The position numbers and the translations under genes are program-made. From Enterobacter sp. RHBSTW-00994 (GTDB lineage: Bacteria > Pseudomonadota > Gammaproteobacteria > Enterobacterales > Enterobacteriaceae), in contig NZ_CP056199.1 of the NCBI RefSeq assembly GCF_013782625.1, positions 762,588-826,587 of the forward strand: a stretch of DNA of 64,000 nucleotides, read 5' to 3'. Positions 58,075 to 64,000 of this stretch are shown one piece after another. Under the pieces are notes generated by a model. It searched no databases, had not been told where the DNA came from, and worked only from the letters and a program-made list of their open reading frames with translations. Within the stretch, counting starts at the first letter, position 1. The number at the start of each line of letters is the position of its first letter.

Positions 58075-58140
58075 TGATAATCTCGTGAGGTTTGTGAGGT
58101 TATTGGCGAAAGCGACAATTCGTGAGCCGTTTGTTGTTTC

Positions 58141-58158
58141 AAAATTGTTAACAATTTT
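58141..58158. promoter_or_regulatory. Palindrome in the lpd promoter region
   Basis: AAAATTGTTAACAATTTT is a perfect 18-bp palindrome 60 nt upstream of the lpd start, followed by TGTAAACT. In E. coli the same palindrome, as I remember it, lies in the independent lpd promoter, which is controlled by ArcA among others. The bound protein cannot be read off here. Confidence 0.55.
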
Positions 58159-58217
58159 GTAAACTGCGGGCGGATAGAACGACCCGGTGGACGACGGGTA
58201 TAAATTAAGAGGTCATG

Positions 58218-59642
58218 ATGAGCACAGAAATCAAAACTCAGGTCGTAGTACTTGGGGCAGGCCCGGCAGGTTACTCCGCAGCATTCCGCGCCGCGGATTT
58301 AGGTCTGGAAACCGTCATCGTAGAACGCTACAGCACCCTCGGCGGTGTTTGTCTGAACGTCGGCTGTATCCCTTCAAAAGCGCTGCTGCACGTAGCCAAA
58401 GTTATCGAAGAAGCCAAAGCGCTGGCTGAACACGGTATCGTCTTCGGCGAGCCGAAAACCGATATCGACAAGATTCGTACCTGGAAAGAGAAAGTTATCA
58501 CTCAGCTGACCGGTGGTCTGGCTGGTATGGCCAAAGGCCGTAAAGTGAAAGTGGTAAACGGTCTGGGTAAATTCACCGGGGCAAACACCCTGGAAGTGGA
58601 AGGTGAAAACGGCAAAACCGTGATCAACTTCGACAACGCGATCATCGCGGCAGGCTCTCGCCCAATCGAACTGCCATTCATTCCACATGAAGATCCGCGC
58701 GTGTGGGATTCCACCGATGCACTGGAACTGAAAAGCGTTCCAAAACGTCTGCTGGTCATGGGCGGCGGTATCATCGGCCTGGAAATGGGTACGGTGTACC
58801 ATGCGCTGGGTTCAGAGATTGACGTGGTTGAAATGTTCGACCAGGTTATCCCGGCTGCCGATAAAGACATCGTTAAAGTCTTCACCAAACGTATCAGCAA
58901 GAAATTCAACCTGATGCTGGAAACCAAAGTGACTGCCGTTGAAGCGAAAGAAGACGGTATTTACGTTTCCATGGAAGGCAAAAAAGCCCCTGCTGAAGCG
59001 CAGCGCTATGACGCCGTGCTGGTGGCTATCGGTCGCGTACCGAACGGTAAAAACCTTAATGCAGGCGCAGCGGGCGTGGAAGTTGACGATCGTGGTTTCA
59101 TTCGCGTCGACAAACAGTTGCGCACTAACGTGCCGCACATCTTTGCTATCGGCGATATCGTCGGTCAGCCAATGCTGGCACACAAAGGTGTTCACGAAGG
59201 TCACGTTGCCGCTGAAGTTATCGCGGGCATGAAACACTACTTCGATCCGAAAGTGATTCCTTCTATCGCGTACACCGAGCCAGAAGTGGCCTGGGTGGGT
59301 CTGACAGAGAAAGAAGCGAAAGAGAAAGGCATTAGCTACGAAACCGCCACCTTCCCGTGGGCAGCTTCTGGGCGTGCTATCGCTTCTGATTGCGCTGACG
59401 GCGTAACCAAACTGATCTTCGACAAAGAGACTCACCGTGTAATCGGTGGTGCAATTGTCGGTACTAACGGCGGCGAACTGCTGGGTGAGATTGGTCTGGC
59501 TATTGAAATGGGCTGTGACGCTGAAGACATCGCGCTGACCATCCACGCTCACCCAACTCTGCATGAGTCTGTGGGCCTGGCGGCAGAAGTGTTTGAAGGT
59601 AGCATCACCGACCTGCCAAACGCGAAAGCGAAGAAGAAATAA
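58218..59642 (+). CDS. lpdA: Dihydrolipoamide dehydrogenase (E3)
   Basis: A 474-residue FAD flavoenzyme shared by pyruvate dehydrogenase, 2-oxoglutarate dehydrogenase and the glycine cleavage system. Two ATGs are adjacent; the second is chosen because GAGG is 5 nt upstream of it and the protein then has the E. coli length. The FAD loop is VVVLGAGPAGYSAAF, the redox disulfide is GGVCLNVGCIPSK, and the NAD loop is VMGGGIIGLEMG. The C-terminal HAHPTLHE holds the catalytic histidine. Confidence 0.98.
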   Translation: MSTEIKTQVVVLGAGPAGYSAAFRAADLGLETVIVERYSTLGGVCLNVGCIPSKALLHVAKVIEEAKALAEHGIVFGEPKTDIDKIRTWKEKVITQLTGGLAGMAKGRKVKVVNGLGKFTGANTLEVEGENGKTVINFDNAIIAAGSRPIELPFIPHEDPRVWDSTDALELKSVPKRLLVMGGGIIGLEMGTVYHALGSEIDVVEMFDQVIPAADKDIVKVFTKRISKKFNLMLETKVTAVEAKEDGIYVSMEGKKAPAEAQRYDAVLVAIGRVPNGKNLNAGAAGVEVDDRGFIRVDKQLRTNVPHIFAIGDIVGQPMLAHKGVHEGHVAAEVIAGMKHYFDPKVIPSIAYTEPEVAWVGLTEKEAKEKGISYETATFPWAASGRAIASDCADGVTKLIFDKETHRVIGGAIVGTNGGELLGEIGLAIEMGCDAEDIALTIHAHPTLHESVGLAAEVFEGSITDLPNAKAKKK

Positions 59643-59656
59643 GTTTCTTCCGGCTT

Positions 59657-59685
59657 AAAAAAGCGGCTGATAAGCCGCTTTTTTT
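59657..59685. terminator. Bidirectional terminator between lpd and the DUF2950 gene
   Basis: AAAAAAGCGGCT and AGCCGCTTTTTT form a perfect stem with loop GATA, with an A-run on one side and a T-run on the other. It serves lpd on the plus strand and the convergent DUF2950 gene on the minus strand. Confidence 0.92.
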
Positions 59686-59696
59686 GTGCCTGTGGT

Positions 59697-60488
59697 TCAG
59701 GGAGCGACAGGTTGCCAGTTTTTATCCGGGTTATAGACAGTGAGTTGCTGTGCTTTTTGTGGCGAGTGACTGCCGAGGTTTGTCTGATAAACTTTGTCAT
59801 CCTGATTGATCACAAAACTCATCACTCCTGTTTCACCATAACTGACTGGCCAGGCGACCATTGCAAAACCGTGTTTATCAGGCAGGATTTTGAACCGATA
59901 GCCGTGATAACCCATTCCTGGCTCTTTTGGACTGAACGCCGGACCGAGTGGGCTGGGGGGTTCGCCTTGTGCAACAGGCCAGTACAGGCCATCTTTTTTC
60001 CCTTCTGAACTGACAATTTTCCGGGCGTAGGTCTGGTTAAGGGCGTAATAGCTCTGCTGGGCATCGACGTAGGCATGCAGGGCTTCTATGGCAGCCAGTT
60101 CATTGCGGCCTATTTCACGTGTCAGGATCTCATTGGCGGCTTCCTGCATATCAAATTGCCACCCGGATGCCGTCTTGATGACGGGTATTGGCAGTTGCCA
60201 GCTATTTTCACCGACGATGAGATGGGCAATATTGTCGTTAACCACTGTGCTGTGGCGCACTTTCCAGTCGCGCAAAAAACGGTCGACGGCATCTGGGTCG
60301 ACACCTTCTGGCGGCAAAAAATGACGCCAGTTATCACCGAGCAGGGAATTCATCGCACTTTCATTTTGCTCATTAATGGCATTCGCCAGTGCATCCGTTG
60401 CTTGTTCTGGCGTGCTGAAATATTGCTGCGCCATCGTGACGGTAGACACCATCAAAAGCACCAGCCCACTGAGTAATTTGATTTTCAT
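59697..60488 (-). CDS. Secreted DUF2950 family protein of unknown function
   Basis: 263 residues starting MKIKLLSGLVLLMVSTVTMA, a clear signal peptide with cleavage after TMA at about residue 20. The start is chosen over an ATG 10 codons upstream because AAGGAAC stands just before it and it falls 10 nt after the upstream gene's stop. The mature protein matches DUF2950 from memory, with blocks such as GWQFDMQEAANEILTREIGR and GYHGYRFKIL. It has no cysteine in the mature part and no catalytic motif I can name. It is co-transcribed with the DUF3300 gene, a pairing seen in other Proteobacteria. Function unknown. Confidence 0.82.
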   Translation of the reverse strand: MKIKLLSGLVLLMVSTVTMAQQYFSTPEQATDALANAINEQNESAMNSLLGDNWRHFLPPEGVDPDAVDRFLRDWKVRHSTVVNDNIAHLIVGENSWQLPIPVIKTASGWQFDMQEAANEILTREIGRNELAAIEALHAYVDAQQSYYALNQTYARKIVSSEGKKDGLYWPVAQGEPPSPLGPAFSPKEPGMGYHGYRFKILPDKHGFAMVAWPVSYGETGVMSFVINQDDKVYQTNLGSHSPQKAQQLTVYNPDKNWQPVAP

Positions 60489-60498
60489 GTCTGTTCCT

Positions 60499-62040
60499 TT
60501 AGCGATGACGGAATTCACGGTGTTCAGTTCGGGCTGGCATTTGTCGCTGCTGTTGCTGCTGATTACGGGCTGATAACTGACGGCTCTGCGTGCCGCGTTG
60601 CTGCTGGGCCTGCCAGTTAGCGGAAAGGCTATCGTTACCGCTTAGCGCATTAGCACGAGGTGGGTTGTTTGGCCGCTGGGCGGTTTGTGAAACCCGTTTT
60701 TCCGGACGCGGAGTGGTTGTCTGGCGGCTCTCGTGCGTTTGCTTAGCATGCTTGCGTTGTCCGCTTTGCGGTGTGTTGTCGTACCCGCGATAGTTACTAC
60801 GCTGAGAAATTTGCTTCAGTTGCTGATTTGCTGCCTGACGCTGAGCCTCTTTTGTGGCCGGGCGCTGTGCCTGGGAGAGCGTTTTACCCGTCGATTGCTG
60901 AACTTGTGCTAACGCCGCCTGACGCTGGTTATCGCGGTTCACCGGTTTTTGCTGCGTTGCACTCAGGCCTGTCGCCGTATTTGTTGAATGGAAACGGCTG
61001 TTGAGCTGGTTTGTGGGATACGGCACGCCTCCCCGATAGGCTGGATTGTGCTGCCAGGTCTGGTTAGCCCCAGTAAGATGTTGTCCGCTGATTTTATTGA
61101 AATTATCAACGTTGATATTGATGTTGTTATCACCGTTACGGTTATATCCGCCGTTGTGGTTGTAATCATCATCGTGATGATGGTGATCCCAGTCGTCGTC
61201 ATCCCAGTCGATATTGCTGAAAATTGCATAGGTTGTTGCGACACCCAGACTAAAACCAAAGCCTTTTACCAGGCTGTCAGTGAATTGCTCCCCAGGGGAA
61301 GGAGGGAGATAGACCGGGGGATAACTGGTATTGGGCCAGGTTCCATAGACCGTATTAGGATTATAGGTTGGAACATACACAACCTGAGGATCGGCAGATT
61401 CGATCTTAATGACGGTCGGGGCTGGCGTTGCGGTACTAGTGGATGTCGATTCCGTGGAGGTGCTTTTCGTCGACGCGGGTTTTGTCACGGTGGTGACGGT
61501 CTGCTGAGGTGTGGATTGTAATGCGCCAGTCTGCTGAGCGAGGGCGCGAAGACGTTGAACAGAGTCCATTACATCCTTCGGCTGCGCGAGGAAAGCATCA
61601 CCGAGGTTTTGCACCCAGGGAGGATTCTCGCCCATCAATGACATCAGCTGTGGAAAGGCAACCAGCGATTTCACACTGGGGTCCCACGGCTGCCCGGCCA
61701 CGGCCTGAATGGCGGTATCCCCCTGCATTTTGGGGTTATCTTTGGACCACTGCGCCGCCTGAATCACATTTGCCGGATAGGTCGATGCCATCAAAATCTG
61801 AGACAACAGCGCGTCAGGGTAGAGTGCAACAGGGGCGACCCATTGATCCAGTTGTGCAGATGTGTAAGTCGGAGCAGGGGTTGCAGATGATTGCGCGACG
61901 GGGGTTGGCTGCGCCACGGGAACGGCCGGTTGGGGCTGGGGCTCTGTCGCCCGTCCTTTCACCAGCATGACGCCTGATGCGGCAAAAAGCCCGGCACTGC
62001 ACAGAAGGACAAGGAGGTGTGGCTTAAAAGGCAACTTCAT
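60499..62040 (-). CDS. yacH: YacH-like secreted DUF3300 protein
   Basis: A 513-residue exported protein (E. coli YacH is about 617) at the yacH locus between lpd and acnB. After a signal sequence (about 1-29) and a Pro/Gln linker comes the DUF3300 domain (about 62-275), which includes DQWVAPVALYPDALLSQIL and VVYVPTYNPNTVYG. Residues 278-311 are an extreme Asp/His/Asn-rich stretch with HHHH, a possible metal-binding or surface-binding tract. The C-terminal 190 residues are Gln/Arg-rich and low in complexity. The next gene begins 10 nt after its stop. Function unknown. Confidence 0.82.
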   Translation of the reverse strand: MKLPFKPHLLVLLCSAGLFAASGVMLVKGRATEPQPQPAVPVAQPTPVAQSSATPAPTYTSAQLDQWVAPVALYPDALLSQILMASTYPANVIQAAQWSKDNPKMQGDTAIQAVAGQPWDPSVKSLVAFPQLMSLMGENPPWVQNLGDAFLAQPKDVMDSVQRLRALAQQTGALQSTPQQTVTTVTKPASTKSTSTESTSTSTATPAPTVIKIESADPQVVYVPTYNPNTVYGTWPNTSYPPVYLPPSPGEQFTDSLVKGFGFSLGVATTYAIFSNIDWDDDDWDHHHHDDDYNHNGGYNRNGDNNININVDNFNKISGQHLTGANQTWQHNPAYRGGVPYPTNQLNSRFHSTNTATGLSATQQKPVNRDNQRQAALAQVQQSTGKTLSQAQRPATKEAQRQAANQQLKQISQRSNYRGYDNTPQSGQRKHAKQTHESRQTTTPRPEKRVSQTAQRPNNPPRANALSGNDSLSANWQAQQQRGTQSRQLSARNQQQQQRQMPARTEHREFRHR

Positions 62041-62274
62041 AAGATGACTCCGACGAGACGAGGGCAGTGCCGTGAGGCGTTGCTGTTGCCGCGAGTATAT
62101 TCACCCGAGTTTTGCTGTTTTGACTTTTATTGGGAAATCACCGGAACATCTGGCTAAAGAATGTGAGCATTTATTACACAAATTATATCTGATGTCGGGA
62201 AAGTCGTCGGGTATTCCGCAGGCAGCCCTTGCGAATGACCTGCAAAACAGATGTTCACTATCCGCTATACCATC

Positions 62275-62286
62275 CTTAACGATTCA
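62275..62286 (-). promoter_or_regulatory. Candidate Cra binding site upstream of acnB
   Basis: On the minus strand TGAATCGTTAAG matches the Cra consensus TGAAWCGNTT except at the final T. It ends 34 bp upstream of the acnB -35 hexamer, a position suiting an activator. Cra activation of acnB is reported in E. coli, and cra is encoded in this window. Confidence 0.45.
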
Positions 62287-62320
62287 GCAAACTATTTAAT
62301 GTTGCTTTTTTGTAAACGGA

Positions 62321-62349
62321 TTAACACTGTGCAGAAATCCTGCTATGCT
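62321..62349 (+). promoter_or_regulatory. acnB promoter
   Basis: TTAACA (62321-62326), a 17-nt spacer and TATGCT (62344-62349) fit sigma70 well. The transcript would have a leader of about 220 nt that contains repeat copy B. Confidence 0.65.
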
Positions 62350-62444
62350 GCCCGACGCGGCTTCGGGCATTTACCCTACAAACTGCTGTCTCACAGGAGC
62401 GTGAAGAAAACGCCCAATACACGAAAGCTTTCAATTTGCGTCAA

Positions 62445-62536
62445 GGCGGCAAGTGAACGGATCTTCCAGAGCTTACATCAGTGAGTGACGGGAGTGAGTG
62501 AATGCAGCCAACGGAGAGGTAAGTTGAAGGAGGAAG
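62445..62536 (+). repeat. Dispersed intergenic hairpin element, copy B (acnB leader)
   Basis: Second copy of the element at 53320-53413. The central hairpin is kept with different bases: CTTAC (62472-62476) pairs with GTGAG (62481-62485), and TTCC pairs with GGGA outside, using G:T wobbles. It ends 40 nt before the acnB start codon. Confidence 0.75.
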
Positions 62537-62576
62537 TGTATGCCGCAATATGACAATGAGAGCGAGGAGAACCGTC

Positions 62577-64000
62577 GTGCTAGAAGAATACCGTAAGCAC
62601 GTAGCAGAACGTGCCGCCGAGGGAATTGTACCCAAACCTTTAGATGCAACCCAAATGGCCGCGCTCGTCGAGCTGCTGAAAAACCCGCCCGCGGGCGAAG
62701 AAGAATTCCTTTTAGATCTTTTGATCAACCGAGTACCGCCAGGCGTAGATGAAGCCGCATATGTTAAAGCCGGTTTCCTTGCTGCCATTGCCAAAGGTGA
62801 AGCCACCTCCCCACTGGTCACTCCTGAAAAAGCCATTGAACTGCTCGGTACGATGCAGGGTGGCTACAATATTCATCCATTGATCGACGCGCTGGACAGT
62901 GACACCCTGGCCCCTATTGCCGCGAAAGCGCTGACCCACACGCTGCTGATGTTTGATAACTTCTACGATGTGGAAGAAAAAGCGAAAGCGGGTAACCACT
63001 ACGCGAAACAGGTTATGCAATCCTGGGCTGACGCCGAGTGGTTCCTGAGCCGTCCTGCGCTGGCAGAAAAAATGACCGTGACGGTGTTCAAAGTCACGGG
63101 TGAAACCAACACTGATGACCTGTCTCCAGCCCCGGATGCCTGGTCTCGCCCTGATATCCCACTGCACGCCCTGGCGATGTTGAAAAATGCCCGTGAAGGC
63201 ATTGAGCCTGATCAGCCTGGAAGTGTTGGCCCGATCAAACAGATTGAAGCCCTGCAGGAGAAAGGTTTCCCACTGGCCTACGTTGGCGACGTCGTGGGAA
63301 CGGGCTCTTCCCGTAAGTCTGCAACCAACTCCGTACTGTGGTTCATGGGTGATGATATTCCTCATGTGCCGAACAAACGCGGCGGTGGCCTGTGTCTCGG
63401 CGGTAAAATTGCCCCTATCTTCTTTAACACCATGGAAGATGCAGGCGCGCTGCCTATTGAAGTGGACGTGAACAACCTGAACATGGGCGACGTGATTGAC
63501 GTTTATCCGTTCAAGGGTGAAGTCCGTAACCACGAAACCGGTGAACTGCTCGCAAGTTTTGAACTGAAAACGGATGTGCTGATTGATGAAGTTCGTGCGG
63601 GTGGGCGTATTCCGCTGATCATCGGTCGTGGCCTGACGACTAAAGCGCGTGAAGCGCTGGGTCTGCCGCACAGTGATGTCTTCCGTCAGGCGAAAGATGT
63701 GGCAGAAAGCAGCCGTGGCTTCTCTCTGGCGCAGAAAATGGTTGGCCGTGCCTGTGGTGTGAAAGGCATTCGTCCAGGTGCGTACTGCGAACCGAAGATG
63801 ACCTCCGTAGGTTCTCAGGACACCACCGGCCCGATGACCCGTGATGAGCTGAAAGACCTGGCGTGCCTGGGCTTCTCTTCTGATCTGGTAATGCAATCAT
63901 TCTGCCATACCGCTGCGTATCCTAAGCCGGTTGACGTCACCACGCACCACACGCTGCCGGACTTCATTATGAACCGTGGCGGTGTGTCTCTGCGTCCGGG
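62577..64000 (+). CDS. acnB: Aconitate hydratase B, N-terminal part (3' end outside window)
   Basis: The frame is open from a GTG start at 62577 to the window edge, giving 474 codons of a protein that is 865 residues in E. coli. GAGGAG lies 8 nt upstream of the GTG, and the N-terminus MLEEYRKHVAERAAEGI matches E. coli. AcnB is the main TCA-cycle aconitase and 2-methylisocitrate dehydratase, and as apo-protein it binds mRNA. The HEAT-like domain (about 1-160) and the swivel domain (from about 165, with VVGTGSSRKSATNSVLWF) are visible. The [4Fe-4S] cysteines lie beyond the window. Confidence 0.97.
   Translation, partial: MLEEYRKHVAERAAEGIVPKPLDATQMAALVELLKNPPAGEEEFLLDLLINRVPPGVDEAAYVKAGFLAAIAKGEATSPLVTPEKAIELLGTMQGGYNIHPLIDALDSDTLAPIAAKALTHTLLMFDNFYDVEEKAKAGNHYAKQVMQSWADAEWFLSRPALAEKMTVTVFKVTGETNTDDLSPAPDAWSRPDIPLHALAMLKNAREGIEPDQPGSVGPIKQIEALQEKGFPLAYVGDVVGTGSSRKSATNSVLWFMGDDIPHVPNKRGGGLCLGGKIAPIFFNTMEDAGALPIEVDVNNLNMGDVIDVYPFKGEVRNHETGELLASFELKTDVLIDEVRAGGRIPLIIGRGLTTKAREALGLPHSDVFRQAKDVAESSRGFSLAQKMVGRACGVKGIRPGAYCEPKMTSVGSQDTTGPMTRDELKDLACLGFSSDLVMQSFCHTAAYPKPVDVTTHHTLPDFIMNRGGVSLRP

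Larger units (their letters stand above)
62041..62576 (+). other. yacH-acnB divergent intergenic region
   Basis: This 536-bp stretch has no gene. It holds a Cra-like site, a promoter and copy B of the dispersed hairpin element, each listed separately. The first 200 bp after the yacH start carry nothing else that I can assign. Confidence 0.5.

Noticed and set aside
62162-62180. CRP-like site TGTGA...ACACA upstream of acnB
   Set aside because: The spacing between half-sites is wrong (9 nt instead of 6), so it does not fit the CRP palindrome.

Overview
This is a chromosomal segment of a member of the Enterobacteriaceae, close to the Escherichia / Citrobacter / Enterobacter group. Nearly every protein can be aligned from memory with its E. 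coli K-12 counterpart over full length. The gene order is that of the E. coli 1.8-2.9 min region: setA - leuDCBA-leuL - leuO - ilvIH - cra - mraZ...lpxC - secM-secA-mutT - yacG-zapD-coaE - guaC - hofCB-ppdD - nadC - ampDE - aroP - pdhR-aceEF-lpd - yacH - acnB. The genus cannot be fixed from sequence reading alone. No rRNA, tRNA, CRISPR array, insertion sequence, integrase or prophage gene was seen.

Layout: (1) 1-6.9 kb: the 3' end of setA, then nfrB-nfrA-ybcH, a c-di-GMP-controlled exopolysaccharide / phage N4 receptor operon that lies elsewhere in E. coli K-12. (2) 6.9-17.1 kb: branched-chain amino acid block with the leucine operon on the minus strand, its leader peptide and attenuator, then leuO, ilvIH and the global regulator cra. 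(3) 17.6-35.6 kb: the division and cell wall (dcw) cluster mraZ-rsmH-ftsL-ftsI-murE-murF-mraY-murD-ftsW-murG-murC-ddlB-ftsQ-ftsA-ftsZ-lpxC. (4) 35.6-41.1 kb: secM-secA secretion control, mutT, and the yacG-zapD-coaE operon. (5) 41.3-48.0 kb: guaC, a type IV pilus-like remnant (ppdD-hofB-hofC), nadC and ampDE. (6) 48.0-50.4 kb: a two-gene pentoside-use operon (GPH-family transporter plus GH43 glycosidase), absent from this site in E. coli K-12. (7) 50.5-64 kb: aroP, the pyruvate dehydrogenase operon pdhR-aceE-aceF-lpd, two secreted proteins of unknown function (DUF2950 and DUF3300/YacH), and the 5' part of acnB running off the window.

How it works together: most of the window is ordinary core genome in tightly coupled operons, with many 1-14 nt overlaps. 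It makes leucine/valine precursors, peptidoglycan, the divisome, lipid A, the Sec motor and acetyl-CoA. Regulation visible in the DNA includes leucine attenuation, a PdhR operator just downstream of the pdhR start site, MraZ direct repeats, a Cra-like site upstream of acnB, and the SecM arrest peptide.

I did not find a clearly new defence or mobile system. The signals most worth a second look are: a dispersed hairpin element present in the leaders of both aceE and acnB with compensating stem changes; a 48-codon ORF whose stop abuts the secM start codon; a terminator-like hairpin inside the dcw cluster between murG and murC; the nfrBA-ybcH and GH43/GPH accessory operons; and the DUF2950/DUF3300 pair.
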